Of a stretch of DNA of 54,842 nt, positions 16,505-29,808 are shown one piece after another. The DNA lies in the NCBI GenBank assembly GCA_030595325.1, contig JAUVDN010000004.1:1-54842 (forward strand), read 5' to 3'. The DNA is from Gammaproteobacteria bacterium. GTDB taxonomy: Bacteria; Pseudomonadota; Gammaproteobacteria; SZUA-229. The position numbers and the translations under genes are program-made. The first letter of the stretch is position 1. Each line of letters starts with the position of its first letter. The notes below the pieces were generated by a model, which saw only the letters and a program-made list of their open reading frames with translations, made no database searches and was not told the origin of the DNA.

Positions 16505-17537
16505 CTAAGGCAGGAGAATCATTTAATGCTGTAATCTGCTCAGATACCCGCTGCCAATGTTCATTCTGCTTTAATTGCTTCCAGCTAATATGATGCTCAC
16601 CGTGCATTCTTGCCAGACGCAATTGAGAGCTAGGATTAGAATATCCTTTTATGTAATCAGCCGCTTCAATTGCACCATCTAAATGGTTACATACCAGGGC
16701 CATGTCACAGCCTGCCTGTATTGCTGCTTCAGCGCGCTCACCGAAACCTCCTGCGATACCAGCAGCTTTCATAGACAGATCATCACTGAAAATTACACCT
16801 TGAAAGTCAAAACGTTTACGCAATATTTCTTCGATCCAGAACGTCGAATAACCTGCTGGTTTACTATCAACGTTATCGTAGATGACATGCGCCGGCATTA
16901 TCGCCGCCAATTTATTATCTATCATGCTCTGGAATGGCACTATATCACTATTCAGTAGCTCATCCAGACTTCGATGATCAACAGGCATTGCGACATGAGA
17001 ATCTTCAACGACACCGCCATGACCAGGGAAATGCTTGCCTACTGCCCGCATACCCGCCTTGTTCATACCATGCATAAAGGCATAGGCTAAGGTAGCGACC
17101 GTTTCTGGTTTGTTATGAAAAGCCCTGTCGCCGATAACACCGCTTAAGCCATGTGCCAGATCAAGCACAGGTGCAAAACTAAAATCAATACCACAGGCAC
17201 GAAGCTCGACTGCCATTAACCAGCCAGACTTTTCCGCCAGTTCTCTACTATGCTCCAGATTGTTTTTAGCGACCTTGGCATAAACAGCCGCCGCTGGAAT
17301 ACGGCTAAATCCTTCGTGAAAACGTTGCACTCTGCCGCCTTCGTGATCAACAGAAACCAATAATCGCGGCGACCTCAGATTATGAATAGTTTCTACCAGT
17401 TCCGTTATCTGCCCTACCGATTCAAAATTTCTTGTAAACAGGATAACGCCACCAACTTCTGGTCTGCGTAATAAATCTTTTTCTATTTTGCTGATCGTTG
17501 TTCCTTCAAGGTCAACCATCAATGGTCCAAGTGACAT
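16491..17537 (-). CDS. nagZ: Beta-N-acetylhexosaminidase (glycoside hydrolase family 3)
   Basis: 348 residues. It carries VSVDHEGGRVQRF (from 61), KHFPGHGGVVEDSH (168-181) with the catalytic His/Asp dyad, and SDDLSMKAA with the nucleophile aspartate. NagZ removes GlcNAc from anhydro-muropeptides in cytosolic cell-wall recycling. Length agrees with E. coli NagZ (341). Upstream and on the same strand is a YqiA-type esterase; downstream are the salvage genes. The last few residues come from the repeat region at 16427-16504. Confidence 0.95.
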   Translation of the reverse strand: MSLGPLMVDLEGTTISKIEKDLLRRPEVGGVILFTRNFESVGQITELVETIHNLRSPRLLVSVDHEGGRVQRFHEGFSRIPAAAVYAKVAKNNLEHSRELAEKSGWLMAVELRACGIDFSFAPVLDLAHGLSGVIGDRAFHNKPETVATLAYAFMHGMNKAGMRAVGKHFPGHGGVVEDSHVAMPVDHRSLDELLNSDIVPFQSMIDNKLAAIMPAHVIYDNVDSKPAGYSTFWIEEILRKRFDFQGVIFSDDLSMKAAGIAGGFGERAEAAIQAGCDMALVCNHLDGAIEAADYIKGYSNPSSQLRLARMHGEHHISWKQLKQNEHWQRVSEQITALNDSPALEMDV

Positions 17538-17570
17538 GTAAGTTCTCTGCTCTGTTACAGCTGCAATACC

Positions 17571-17609
17571 AGCTGTTATGTTTAACTGCTATGTTTTAAC
17601 TTCTATGAT
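17571..17609. repeat. Degenerate 13-bp repeat x3 across the yqiA stop codon
   Basis: AGCTGTTATGTTT (17571-17583), AACTGCTATGTTT (17584-17596), TAACTTCTATGAT (17597-17609). The first two differ at two bases, the third is more diverged. The esterase stop codon is at 17589-17591, inside the second unit. Confidence 0.65.
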
Positions 17610-18185
17610 TTTACTAAATTGCATTATCTGCGGAAGAAAACGCTCCAAGCCAACAAAGGAGTGATCACCGCCTTGTTCAATTATGCATTGGCTATTTTTA
17701 TACTTCAATTCAGCTTCTCGATAATCCAAAGTTTCATCACCTGTTTGCAATAGCACCAGATACCGTTCAGGTTCTGATATTTCACTGACATCCAGCTTTT
17801 TTAATTGTTCTATGTGAGATTCATCAAAATCCCACGTTCCCTCATCAAAATAAAACTTATTTTCACCGAGGTACCTGCTTAAGGTCTGGTAGGGTTTTAC
17901 CGATGGGTTTATCAATACTGCCGACCCTGAATATTTCTCAGCAAGGTAGGTAGCATAGTAACCGCCCAGCGAACTACCAACAAAGCTCAGCTGGAACTCC
18001 TTTAAGATTTCTTCGACCAGCTGCTCTAGAAAAACTTGCGCCTGTGCAGGAACGGCTGGAATCTGCGGACAGATTAATTGCTTCAAACAACCACACTGTG
18101 CCATATACTGAGAGACCAGCTGGGCTTTATGCGACTGTGGTGAACTATTAAAACCGTGCAGATAAAGTAGTTTCTGATTATTCAT
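17589..18185 (-). CDS. yqiA: YqiA/YcfP-type alpha/beta-fold esterase
   Basis: 198 residues. The N-terminus YLHGFNSSPQSHKA is the oxyanion-hole region of the family, the nucleophile elbow is GSSLGG (Ser72), and a late GGDHSFVGLER segment gives the catalytic His. Length fits E. coli YqiA (193), a short acyl esterase. The native substrate is unknown. It precedes nagZ by 51 bp on the same strand. A terminator (18190-18229) lies just upstream, so this gene likely starts a new transcript or is read through. Confidence 0.85.
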   Translation of the reverse strand: MNNQKLLYLHGFNSSPQSHKAQLVSQYMAQCGCLKQLICPQIPAVPAQAQVFLEQLVEEILKEFQLSFVGSSLGGYYATYLAEKYSGSAVLINPSVKPYQTLSRYLGENKFYFDEGTWDFDESHIEQLKKLDVSEISEPERYLVLLQTGDETLDYREAELKYKNSQCIIEQGGDHSFVGLERFLPQIMQFSKIIEVKT

Positions 18186-18189
18186 AAGT

Positions 18190-18229
18190 AATAAAAAGCC
18201 CTGTAAAACATAGTCTTACAGGGCTTATT
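18190..18229 (-). terminator. Rho-independent terminator after the HU-like gene
   Basis: On the minus strand AAGCCCTGTAA and TTACAGGGCTT form an 11-bp stem followed by TTTTTATT. It lies 33 bp after the HU-like stop codon and just before the yqiA start. Confidence 0.85.
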
Positions 18230-18262
18230 AAAGTGCATTTTAACTAAGTTTAGTGTTAACCC

Positions 18263-18670
18263 TTAGCTAGCTGCCATATCTTTAAGTGCTTTTAATGGCA
18301 GTACCTTAACAACTTTACGTGCTGGTTTAGCAGCAACATCCATGAACTCGCCTGGGCGAAATGGATTTGGAACATTCTTTCTAGCTTTAGTTGCTGGCTT
18401 CTTATTAACTTTAATTTTTAATAGGCCAGGTACTTTAAATTCACCTGCGCCACGGCTTTTGATATGACCGGCAATTACGTCGCCTAGCGATTCAAAAACC
18501 TTTGCTACATCTTTACGCGCCAAACCTGTGTCTTCAGAAATATGAGCGTACAGTGCTGATTTTGTGTAAGCATTTCTTATCGCTTTGATTTGCTTTACTG
18601 GAGCTGCTTTTTTAGCAACTTTCTTTTTAACTGTTTTCTTTTTAGTCACTTTCTTTTTTGGAAGTACCAT
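18263..18670 (-). CDS. HU-family DNA-binding protein with lysine-rich N-terminal tail
   Basis: 135 residues. Residues 1 to about 28 are a Lys/Ala tail (PKKKVTKKKTVKKK), resembling histone H1-like tails. Residues 35-135 match the HU/IHF fold: helices then GAGEFKVPGLLKIKV, and a PNPFRPGEF arm tip. The arm is KKPATKARKNVPNPFRPGE-like. HU proteins with such basic tails occur in several gammaproteobacteria. It is monocistronic with its own terminator, and upstream is AT-rich DNA with an 18-bp dyad. Probably a nucleoid protein of specialised role. Confidence 0.85.
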   Translation of the reverse strand: MVLPKKKVTKKKTVKKKVAKKAAPVKQIKAIRNAYTKSALYAHISEDTGLARKDVAKVFESLGDVIAGHIKSRGAGEFKVPGLLKIKVNKKPATKARKNVPNPFRPGEFMDVAAKPARKVVKVLPLKALKDMAAS

Positions 18671-18961
18671 TATATGTGCCCTTTGATGATTGATGTTTGT
18701 TTTGTATTATTAAGAATAATATTATTACTTTTATATTGTTCTATATTTTTTTGTTAGAGAATTATGAATTAGACATTTGTCTAATGGTTACCTCTAACAG
18801 CGAATAAATTTATTCTATTTGTAATATTTTTATACATAACTGATATTGCATAAAAACTGTGATGATGTTTTATAACTAATATCAAACAAAGTAAATAGTT
18901 TCTTTAAAAAAAAATCATTATTTGCTACAAATACAGTAATAAATGTAATTTTAATCAATTA
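18671..18961. other. AT-rich upstream region of the HU-like gene
   Basis: About 290 bp, very AT-rich, no gene seen on either strand. The notable site is an 18-bp dyad at 18768-18785: ATTAGACA, TT, TGTCTAAT. It lies about 100 bp upstream of the HU-like start and could be an operator. The remainder holds only AT-rich DNA, which could include promoter up-elements. Confidence 0.4.
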
Positions 18962-19471
18962 TCAGGCAATACTGTAAAGCATCGCAACAGCATGAACAGC
19001 TATTCCTTCTTCTCTTCCGGTAAAACCTAAACTTTCTGTAGTCGTTGCTTTAATGTTTATTTGAGAGATTGCAATATTTAAAACATTTGCAAGAGTTTGA
19101 GACATCGCCTGAATATGTGATGCCATCTTAGGTGATTGCGCGATTATGGTTAAATCGATATTAACAACCGCATAATTATTTTCTTTTAGTAACTGACCGG
19201 TCTTTTCCAGCAAAATACTGCTGCTGATATTCTCGTATTTTTTATCCGTATCTGGAAAGTGATGACCGATGTCTCCAGCGCCAATTCCACCCAGTAATGC
19301 ATCACACAATGCATGGATTAAAACATCACCATCTGAGTGTGCAATAAAGCCAGAGTGGTGTGGAATTTTTACACCGCCAAGCACGATGAAATCACCTTCA
19401 CCAAAACGGTGCACATCATAGCCATGACCTATTCGAAATGGAGGTAATTGTTCGTTGCTGTCATCGTTCAT
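18962..19471 (-). CDS. ispF: 2-C-methyl-D-erythritol 2,4-cyclodiphosphate synthase
   Basis: 169 residues, MEP-pathway enzyme. Metal-ligand motif GYDVHRF and [18 protein letters not shown] are present, followed by IGHHFPDTD and the C-terminal [22 protein letters not shown]. All family residues that I can check are intact. It sits just after ispD (13 bp gap) as in most gammaproteobacteria. Confidence 0.97.
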   Translation of the reverse strand: MNDDSNEQLPPFRIGHGYDVHRFGEGDFIVLGGVKIPHHSGFIAHSDGDVLIHALCDALLGGIGAGDIGHHFPDTDKKYENISSSILLEKTGQLLKENNYAVVNIDLTIIAQSPKMASHIQAMSQTLANVLNIAISQINIKATTTESLGFTGREEGIAVHAVAMLYSIA

Positions 19472-19484
19472 GGTTACTTCTCAT

Positions 19485-20219
19485 TTAGACACAGTTTTGC
19501 TGAGATTCAAGATACAAACAGGCCAAACGTAAATCATCCGGTCTTGTTATCTTGATATTATCTTCACTTCCTTCAACTAATCGTGGTGAATAACCGGCTA
19601 ACTCCATTGCTGAAGCCTCATCGGTTACCGTCAAATTGTCCTGAACAGCCCTTTCTAGTGCGTTTTTAAGGTTTTTAGCTGGGAAATACTGTGGTGTCAG
19701 GGCATGCCACAGATTATCTCGGTCAATTGTGGATGAAACGGTAGGATTGTCCACATGCTGTCTTTTCATGGTGTCACGCACCGGTAGTGCCAGTAAGCCA
19801 CCATTACTGTCAGCACCCACCTCTTCAACTAAACTATCGATGTCTTTTTGTCTGACGCATGGTCGAACAGCATCATGCACCATGACCCAATCAGATTCTT
19901 CGTTAAAACACTCACTTTGCAACAAAGTATCTAAGGCATTTAAAACAGAATCTGCACGTTCTTTACCACCACTGGCCAGTAATACAGGCTTGTCAGAATG
20001 TATTTTTATATCAGACCAATATGAATCGTCTTCTTGTAACGCAATAACAAGGCCTATTATATTTTTGTTTTGAAGCAAAGCATTAAGCGTGTGCTCCAGG
20101 ACCGGACGGCCATTTAATGGTAAGTATTGTTTTGGTATGTTCGACTGCATGCGCTTGCCGATACCCGCAGCGGGTACAACTGCCCAAATTCCATGTTTTA
20201 TCTTAAGGTTTGGCGCCAT
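19485..20219 (-). CDS. ispD: 2-C-methyl-D-erythritol 4-phosphate cytidylyltransferase
   Basis: 244 residues. The N-terminal VVPAAGIGKRMQSNIPKQY loop binds CTP; VMVHDAVRPCV and the DEASAMELAG segment are the other family motifs. Precedes ispF; follows ftsB with a 45-bp spacer. Start is the ATG at 20217-20219. Function in the MEP isoprenoid route is well supported by sequence and by neighbours. Confidence 0.97.
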   Translation of the reverse strand: MAPNLKIKHGIWAVVPAAGIGKRMQSNIPKQYLPLNGRPVLEHTLNALLQNKNIIGLVIALQEDDSYWSDIKIHSDKPVLLASGGKERADSVLNALDTLLQSECFNEESDWVMVHDAVRPCVRQKDIDSLVEEVGADSNGGLLALPVRDTMKRQHVDNPTVSSTIDRDNLWHALTPQYFPAKNLKNALERAVQDNLTVTDEASAMELAGYSPRLVEGSEDNIKITRPDDLRLACLYLESQQNCV

Positions 20220-20255
20220 GTTTTTATCTACAAGTGTTTTTATCTATAGTACTTC

Positions 20256-20283
20256 TTGCATCAGCTACTTTGTATCAGCGGTG
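20256..20283. repeat. 14-bp duplication at the ftsB stop codon
   Basis: TTGCATCAGCTACT (20256-20269) and TTGTATCAGCGGTG (20270-20283) are consecutive and related; the first includes the ftsB stop codon (20265-20267). Another duplication nearby repeats GTTTTTATCTA at the ispD start (20220-20245). Confidence 0.5.
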
Positions 20284-20567
20284 GATTCATTAACTTTCGG
20301 TTCTATCACCTGATAATAAACCTCACCTTCTTTAATCATGCCCATCTCACTTCGAGCACGCTCTTCAATAGCATCCAGACCTTTCTTTAGATCTTTTACT
20401 TCAGCATCTAAAGATAAGTTACGATCCTGTAACTGTTTGACCTCAATCTTTACATCCTCGACTTCCTGCTGTAACTGCAGCACTTCAGGGATGCCACCAT
20501 CTTGTAACCAGATTTTATATTGCAACCAGAGTAATAATATTAGTAAAACTAAAGCTATTATTTTCAC
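20265..20567 (-). CDS. ftsB: Cell division protein FtsB
   Basis: 100 residues. A single N-terminal membrane helix (IIALVLLILLLWLQYKIW) is followed by a coiled coil of heptads (LQQEVEDVKIEVKQLQ) and the conserved RARSEMGMIKEGEVYYQVIE end. It forms a complex with FtsL and FtsQ at the septum. The eno-ftsB-ispD-ispF order is standard. Confidence 0.93.
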   Translation of the reverse strand: MKIIALVLLILLLWLQYKIWLQDGGIPEVLQLQQEVEDVKIEVKQLQDRNLSLDAEVKDLKKGLDAIEERARSEMGMIKEGEVYYQVIEPKVNESTADTK

Positions 20568-20592
20568 AGGTGGTAAATTTAATATAAGAACC

Positions 20593-20606
20593 GGTCACAA
20601 GTGACC
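20593..20606. promoter_or_regulatory. 14-bp dyad between eno and ftsB
   Basis: GGTCAC, AA, GTGACC is a near-perfect palindrome just after the eno stop codon and 26 bp before the ftsB start. It could be an operator or a small hairpin; no regulator is identified. Confidence 0.3.
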
Positions 20607-20609
20607 AGC

Positions 20610-21911
<1,302 letters not shown>

Positions 21912-21979
21912 TTAACTTAAATAATATTTAAAAATTCTTTGAACAACGCTCAGTTTTTCTCAGCGTCTACTTTTTTGTC

Positions 21980-22009
21980 ATTGCTTGTATCGTTATTGCT
22001 TGCAGATAT
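21980..22009. repeat. 15-bp duplication beside the kdsA stop codon
   Basis: ATTGCTTGTATCGTT (21980-21994) and ATTGCTTGCAGATAT (21995-22009) are consecutive, sharing ATTGCTTG; the kdsA stop codon begins at 22012. Confidence 0.45.
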
Positions 22010-22011
22010 GG

Positions 22012-22845
22012 CTATAGTTCTAACTCGTGCAATGTTCCGTTTTTAACAGTGCTGTCAATCTGCATGAGAACAGACAGCAATGATTCCATCTTTTGCAATG
22101 GCCATGCGTTAGGACCATCACTTAATGCATTTGCAGGATCAGGATGTGTTTCCATAAATAATCCTGAAATACCCGCTGCAACCGCTGCACGAGCAAGCAC
22201 CGGTATGTGTTCACGCTGACCACCCGATGTAGTGCCCTGACCACCGGGCAACTGAACCGAGTGCGTACCATCGTAAACCACAGGGCAGTTACTCTCACGC
22301 ATAATCGCGAGTGAGCGCATGTCAGAGACCAGGTTGTTATAACCAAACGAAACGCCGCGCTCACAGGCCATGATATTCTCATTACCGGTTGAACGCGCTT
22401 TATCGATTACATTCTTCATATCACCCGGCGCAAGAAATTGACCTTTTTTGATGTTTACCGGCTTGCCGGTAGCGGCAACTTTTAAAATGAAGTTGGTCTG
22501 ACGACACAAAAAAGCCGGTGTCTGCAATACATCAACCACGCTAGCAACTTCATCCATCGGTGTGTCTTCATGAACATCAGTCAACACCGGTACACCGACT
22601 TCATCTTTCACTTTCTGTAATATACGCAAACCTTCTTCAATGCCCGGGCCGCGAAAACTGGTTCCTGAGGAACGATTGGCTTTATCAAAAGAAGATTTAT
22701 AGATGAACGGTATGCCCAGTTTTGAGGTTATCTCTTTTAATGCGATTGAAGTTTCCATCGCCATTTTTTCACTTTCGATTACACACGGACCCGCAATCAA
22801 AAACAGTGGCTTATCAAGGCCTACTTCAAAATCACATAGCTTCAT
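22012..22845 (-). CDS. kdsA: 3-deoxy-8-phosphooctulonate synthase (KDO8P synthase)
   Basis: 277 residues. It condenses PEP with arabinose-5-phosphate for lipopolysaccharide KDO. Motifs include [27 protein letters not shown]-like and the [20 protein letters not shown] end. Asn rather than a metal Cys appears in the FDKANR region, typical of the metal-independent class. Lies between pyrG and eno as in many gammaproteobacteria. Confidence 0.97.
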   Translation of the reverse strand: MKLCDFEVGLDKPLFLIAGPCVIESEKMAMETSIALKEITSKLGIPFIYKSSFDKANRSSGTSFRGPGIEEGLRILQKVKDEVGVPVLTDVHEDTPMDEVASVVDVLQTPAFLCRQTNFILKVAATGKPVNIKKGQFLAPGDMKNVIDKARSTGNENIMACERGVSFGYNNLVSDMRSLAIMRESNCPVVYDGTHSVQLPGGQGTTSGGQREHIPVLARAAVAAGISGLFMETHPDPANALSDGPNAWPLQKMESLLSVLMQIDSTVKNGTLHELEL

Positions 22846-22910
22846 TTAATTGTTCCTGTTTGTATTCGTGTTTAATAGAGCAGTAATTTGTGGCTACGTT
22901 ACTTAATTCT

Positions 22911-24937
<2,027 letters not shown>

Positions 24938-26044
24938 ATGTCACTAAGTCATAAATACAATAAAGCATTACAGCAACCGGACATGGTGCACGACAAGGCT
25001 CAAGAATTAGCCATCAAAAAACTGGAAGACCTGAGTCTGGCATTAACGAAAAATAGCAACGGCTCTATCCTCTACAGATTAAAAAAACACTTGTTAGGGC
25101 AACAGCCCCCCGTTCAGGGTTTGTATTTATGGGGTGGCGTCGGTCGCGGTAAAACCTGGCTAATGAATCTTTTTTATGAAGAGTTGAACATAGAGAAAAA
25201 ATGTCGTGTTCACTTCCATCACTTTATGTTGAATATACATGGTCAGTTAAGTAGCTTAAACAAAGAAAAAAGCAGACAAAAAGACCCGTTACGACACATC
25301 GCTAAAAATATATCCATAAGATACAAGGTCTTATGCATTGATGAATTCATCGTCACTAACATTACCGATGCGATGATATTAAGTAAATTATTACACGCAC
25401 TGTTCAAGCATGGAGTCTGTCTGGTAGCAACATCAAATCGTGTGCCGGATGACCTTTATCTAAACGGTCTGCAGCGCGAACGTTTCCTGCCAGCTATAGA
25501 TCTGATAAAAAAACACACCGAAGTATTCAACCTTGATGGTGGTGTCGACCATCGCACTTCGCTACTGGAAAAAAGCGATATCTATTATTCACCCATCACC
25601 GATGAATCCCATCAACAGATACAACAAAGAGTACAGGAGCTATCGATAACACCACTGATATCTGACAAGACAATCACTATTCTGAAGCGAGAAATCAGTA
25701 CTATCAGCTGCAGTGAAGATATTGTCTGGTTTGATTTTGAGACTATCTGTAAAGCACCTAGAGCGGCGCAAGACTATATCGAATTAGCCCAGCAGTTTAA
25801 TACCGTTATCGTGAGCAACATACCGGTTTTGGATGAATACAGCGATGACAAAGCAAGACGATTCATCTATCTAATCGATGAGTTGTATGATAGAAACGTA
25901 AAACTCATCGCCAGTGCACATGCGGAGCCTGATGAACTCTATCAGGGCAGTATGTTAGAATTTGCTTTTAACCGAACCAGCAGCAGGCTTATCGAAATGC
26001 GCTCACACCAGTATTTAAGCCAGCAACACAGACCGTTCACATAA
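24938..26044 (+). CDS. zapE: Cell division ATPase ZapE (AFG1 family)
   Basis: 368 residues. Walker A is GGVGRGKTWLMNLF, the MLNIHGQL region follows, and CIDEFIVTNITDAMIL is the Walker B. The C-terminal SAHAEPDELYQG segment is also family-typical. ZapE is a Z-ring-associated ATPase of the inner membrane face. Start ATG 24938; a small conserved gene follows after 9 bp. Confidence 0.93.
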   Translation: MSLSHKYNKALQQPDMVHDKAQELAIKKLEDLSLALTKNSNGSILYRLKKHLLGQQPPVQGLYLWGGVGRGKTWLMNLFYEELNIEKKCRVHFHHFMLNIHGQLSSLNKEKSRQKDPLRHIAKNISIRYKVLCIDEFIVTNITDAMILSKLLHALFKHGVCLVATSNRVPDDLYLNGLQRERFLPAIDLIKKHTEVFNLDGGVDHRTSLLEKSDIYYSPITDESHQQIQQRVQELSITPLISDKTITILKREISTISCSEDIVWFDFETICKAPRAAQDYIELAQQFNTVIVSNIPVLDEYSDDKARRFIYLIDELYDRNVKLIASAHAEPDELYQGSMLEFAFNRTSSRLIEMRSHQYLSQQHRPFT

Positions 26045-26053
26045 ACTTTTCTA

Positions 26054-26242
26054 ATGAATCCCAACCTCTCACAACAAGCCATAAATAAAATCGAACACCT
26101 TTGCGGACTTGGTTGTTCGCAAGTTAATCAGATTTTGATGGATGTTCAAAACGGTAAGGAAATTAGCGAACTATCAAATTTCGATGCAGCGGATAAAGAA
26201 CTTATCATCGCTGAACTGAAAGATATTATGTCTGTTTACTAG
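26054..26242 (+). CDS. Small conserved-looking hypothetical protein (62 aa)
   Basis: I do not recognise a named family. The product is soluble and helical, with two cysteines near CGLGCSQVNQIL, and ends in a helix (ADKELIIAELKDIMSVY) that looks like other short proteobacterial proteins ending IM.VY. It lies 9 bp behind zapE and is probably co-transcribed. No strong ribosome site is seen. A tandem repeat begins 8 bp after its stop codon. Confidence 0.6.
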   Translation: MNPNLSQQAINKIEHLCGLGCSQVNQILMDVQNGKEISELSNFDAADKELIIAELKDIMSVY

Positions 26243-26249
26243 AAGACGC

Positions 26250-26294
26250 TTAATAATTACTTAGTAGTTACTTAATAGTTACCTTAATAATCAC
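26250..26294. repeat. Degenerate 11-bp tandem repeat, four units
   Basis: TTAATAATTAC, TTAGTAGTTAC, TTAATAGTTAC and (after one base) TTAATAATCAC. It starts 8 bases after the stop codon of the 62-residue gene, in a short convergent spacer before ylqF. Confidence 0.7.
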
Positions 26295-26321
26295 TATTTT
26301 TAAGTGCTACGTTTTATACCG

Positions 26322-27218
26322 CTAAGAATCACCCGGCTCTTCTTCTACGGTGTCTATAGCAGCAGTCTCATCAGCTATCATCTCTGGCGTTTCAAAACTT
26401 AGCCGCCCCAATGTGCCACTTCGAATCTCATGGATAAGAATTTCAGAGGCACGCTGTATATCGATTATTCCGCCCGCGCGCAAACAGCCACGTCGTCGCC
26501 CAATCTCTTCGAGTAAATTTATACCGGCCGCAGGACACTGCTTTAACTTATAACGCTCTACGACTCTTTCCGCATAAGCATCGATTAAATAATCTGCGGC
26601 AAATATGGCGATATCTTCAAAGTCGATTGCGGTATTTTTAATCGCACCGGTTATTGCCAGTCGGTAACTACTATTTTCATTTTCGATCTTTGGCCATAAG
26701 ATGCCCGGCGTATCAGACAGTGCAATACCACCTTCCAATATGATGCGTTGCTGCGAAGACGACACGACTTTAGTTACCGCAGGCTCATCACCAACTTTGG
26801 CTATAACCTTGCCGGCAAGTGTATTGATCAAAGTGGATTTACCTACATTAGGAATCCCCATAATCATGATACGTATATATTTAACCGCACTGTCACGATT
26901 TGGCAGCAGCTTACGACATAGGTCAGGAAGATTTTTTGTTTTCGATTTATCCTGAACGGAAAGCGCTTGTGCCTTTACTCCCTGCTCTTTTTCCAGGTGC
27001 TGCATCCAACGCTTGGTAATCGCCGGGTCGGCCAGATCACTCTTATTAAGAATTTTTATGCAGGGACGATGCTGGCGTAATTCCGCAACCATCGGATTTT
27101 CACTACTAAAAGGGATTCGTGCATCCATCACTTCGATAACCAAATCTACATCAGACATGGTTTCTTTGATAATGCGACGGGCTTTGTTCATATGCCCCGG
27201 GTACCACTGGACTGCCAT
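26322..27218 (-). CDS. ylqF: Ribosome biogenesis GTPase YlqF/RbgA
   Basis: 298 residues, circularly permuted GTPase. G4 (NKSD, 58-61) comes before G1 (GIPNVGKST, about 121-129) and G3 (DTPG). The MAVQWYPGHMNKARR start is the family N-terminus. The C-terminal RNA-binding helical region (ACLRAGG-type, RASEILIHEIRSGTLG) is present. In Bacillus RbgA matures the 50S subunit; the proteobacterial role is presumed similar. Confidence 0.95.
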   Translation of the reverse strand: MAVQWYPGHMNKARRIIKETMSDVDLVIEVMDARIPFSSENPMVAELRQHRPCIKILNKSDLADPAITKRWMQHLEKEQGVKAQALSVQDKSKTKNLPDLCRKLLPNRDSAVKYIRIMIMGIPNVGKSTLINTLAGKVIAKVGDEPAVTKVVSSSQQRIILEGGIALSDTPGILWPKIENENSSYRLAITGAIKNTAIDFEDIAIFAADYLIDAYAERVVERYKLKQCPAAGINLLEEIGRRRGCLRAGGIIDIQRASEILIHEIRSGTLGRLSFETPEMIADETAAIDTVEEEPGDS

Positions 27219-27310
27219 AGCTATTTTTCAGTAATAATTAAAAATGGAAGTTTATCGCAGAAGCGAGTGCTTTTGTTTCTAAAGTAACAAGTGTTTTTTA
27301 TCAGCCATCA

Positions 27311-29599
27311 TCAACGCATTGAATGCTCAACGGCGACAGCGCTCATATTAACCAGATTTCGCACGGTAATCGCTTGTGCCACGACGTGTGCGGATTTAGA
27401 CATACCCATCAATATCGGGCCGATGGTGACACCGCCACCGAGCATCTTTAACAGGCTCACTGAGATATTGGCGGCATCGGCATTGGGCATCACCAATAAA
27501 TTGGCTACACCATCAAGCTTCGAGTTCGGGAATAGTCTATTTCTTATGGTCACAGACAAAGCTGCATCGGCATGCATCTCACCATCGACTTCAAGAGCAG
27601 GATACGATTTATGCAATATTTTTATGGCTTTGCGCATTTTTTCAGCAGATTCATCATCTGAAGCACCAAAGTTAGAATGTGAAACAAATGCAATTTTAGG
27701 CTCAATACCAAAAGAGCGAATCTCCGCTGCCGCAAGCAGTGTTGTTTCGACGAGTTCTTCCGCCGTTGGATGTTTAGTGACATGGGCATCACAGATAAAA
27801 ACAGTTTGCGTAGGCAGTAGATGGGCGACGATAGTCGAGGCCTGCTTAATACCTTCGGCTTTACCAACAACATCGATAATATTATCTAAGCTGCGAGTAA
27901 AACCACCAACCACACCGGCAATCATCGCATCAGCATCCCCCTGTTTAACCATCAGTGCCGCTAATATGGTGTGCCGGTTGCGTACGATATGCTGCGCACC
28001 ACCCGGCGTTACCCCTTTACGCCCCATTAGCTCATGATAATATCCGGCGTATTCAGCAAACGCCGGATTATGCTGTGGATCGACGATATCAACGTCAAAG
28101 CCTTCTTTAATACGTAAACCCAGTTTATTTATATTTTCCGCAATGACATCATGATTGCCGATTAAAACCGGACGTGCAATCTCATCATCAACAACCTGTT
28201 GCGCTGCTTGCAGCACACGTAATTCTTCACCTTCTGCATAAACCAGTCTTTTGTTACTGCCTTTGGCACGTTCCATGATGGGTCGCATAAAAAACCCAGA
28301 ACGGTAAACAAAATTTTGTAACTTATCACGGTAGGCATAAAAATCCTTAATCGGTCTGGTTGCTACACCACTGTCCATCGCCGCTTTTGCTACCGCCATC
28401 GACAATTCGACGACCAGTCGTGGGTCAAAAGGTTTAGGGATTAAATACTCAGCACCAAACTTATCTGGTGCACCACCGTATGCCTGCATGACTGCATCTG
28501 ACACTTCTTTTTGTACCAGGCTGGACAAGGCATTAACACAGGCCAGCTTCATTTCCTCGTTTATCGTCGTAGCACCAACATCAAGTGCACCACGAAAAAC
28601 AAAAGGAAAACATAAAACGTTATTAACCTGATTTGGATAATCCGAACGCCCCGTGCAGATAATCGCATCAGGTCTTGCCTGTTTTGCAAGTTCCGGTAAT
28701 ATTTCCGGCGTGGGATTTGCCAATGCCAGAATCAACGGCTTTTTAGCCATTTTTTCCAGCATCTCTGGTTTAACTACATTAGGTGCAGAAAGCCCAAGAA
28801 AGATGTCCGCTTTCACCAGCGCTTCTTTAAGCGTACGTGCTTTTGTATCTGACGCATAAACATCTTTCCACTGATCCATCTGCTTTTCACGACCTTTAAA
28901 TACCACACCTTCTATATCAGTCACTATAATATTTTTTAGCGGCAGACCAGCGCTGACTAACTGATTCAAACAAGCCAATGCTGCAGCACCCGCACCGGAA
29001 GTTACCAGACGAACATTTTTTATCTTTTTACCAACAACCTTTAAACCACTTAAAATGGCCGCCGTTACAATAATTGCTGTACCGTGCTGATCATCATGAA
29101 ATACAGGAATATTCATTCGCTCTCGCAAACGCCTTTCTATCTCAAAACATTCAGGCGCTTTTATATCTTCGAGATTAATACCACCGAATGTGGGTTCCAA
29201 CGCCGCAACGGTATCTACAAACTTATCAATGTCAGGCTGATCAATTTCAATATCAAACACGTCTATGCCAGAAAATCGTTTGAATAAAACAGCCTTGCCT
29301 TCCATCACAGGTTTTGAAGCAAGTGGCCCGATATTACCTAGACCTAGAACAGCACTGCCATTAGTAATAACACCGACAAGATTCGATCGGATAGTATAAT
29401 CAGCCGCTTTATCAGGATCTGCATGAATAGCAGTACAAGCCGATGCCACACCGGGTGAATATGCCAGAGAAAGGTCGTGTTGTGTTGCTAATGGTTTGGT
29501 TGCACTAATCTGCAATTTCCCGGGAGTGGGAAACTGGTGATAATCCAGAGCTTCTTGATCCTTACCGCTCAGATGTCTGTTTTTGGGGTCGTCTGCCAT
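27311..29599 (-). CDS. maeB: NADP-dependent malic enzyme with phosphotransacetylase-like domain
   Basis: 762 residues. The malic domain includes the AYSPGVA loop, [17 protein letters not shown] and [12 protein letters not shown] metal/substrate motifs. The NAD(P) domain has [11 protein letters not shown]-terminal domain of about 330 residues is of the phosphotransacetylase type ([12 protein letters not shown] and TVFICDAH regions), as in E. coli MaeB. It oxidatively decarboxylates malate to pyruvate. It is divergent from a small membrane-protein gene. Confidence 0.96.
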   Translation of the reverse strand: MADDPKNRHLSGKDQEALDYHQFPTPGKLQISATKPLATQHDLSLAYSPGVASACTAIHADPDKAADYTIRSNLVGVITNGSAVLGLGNIGPLASKPVMEGKAVLFKRFSGIDVFDIEIDQPDIDKFVDTVAALEPTFGGINLEDIKAPECFEIERRLRERMNIPVFHDDQHGTAIIVTAAILSGLKVVGKKIKNVRLVTSGAGAAALACLNQLVSAGLPLKNIIVTDIEGVVFKGREKQMDQWKDVYASDTKARTLKEALVKADIFLGLSAPNVVKPEMLEKMAKKPLILALANPTPEILPELAKQARPDAIICTGRSDYPNQVNNVLCFPFVFRGALDVGATTINEEMKLACVNALSSLVQKEVSDAVMQAYGGAPDKFGAEYLIPKPFDPRLVVELSMAVAKAAMDSGVATRPIKDFYAYRDKLQNFVYRSGFFMRPIMERAKGSNKRLVYAEGEELRVLQAAQQVVDDEIARPVLIGNHDVIAENINKLGLRIKEGFDVDIVDPQHNPAFAEYAGYYHELMGRKGVTPGGAQHIVRNRHTILAALMVKQGDADAMIAGVVGGFTRSLDNIIDVVGKAEGIKQASTIVAHLLPTQTVFICDAHVTKHPTAEELVETTLLAAAEIRSFGIEPKIAFVSHSNFGASDDESAEKMRKAIKILHKSYPALEVDGEMHADAALSVTIRNRLFPNSKLDGVANLLVMPNADAANISVSLLKMLGGGVTIGPILMGMSKSAHVVAQAITVRNLVNMSAVAVEHSMR

Positions 29600-29808
29600 G
29601 CTTTATACTTTTCTTTTTATAACTTTTATTGTTACATCTCTTATTTGTATTTCACATTAGCCTATCTTTTAAAGATAAAAAACAAAGACTTTATATATAA
29701 TGTATAGGCGAAATTATATGCAGATGGTTCATTTGGCCAATTTGTGAAAGAATGCGCAGTACGCAATATTACAGCTTCTCAGGAATGTAAGCCACCGAGC
29801 ATAAATAT

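Noticed and set aside
27291-28037. 248-codon plus-strand ORF opposite maeB
   Set aside because: Lies wholly opposite the strongly conserved maeB; antisense shadow.
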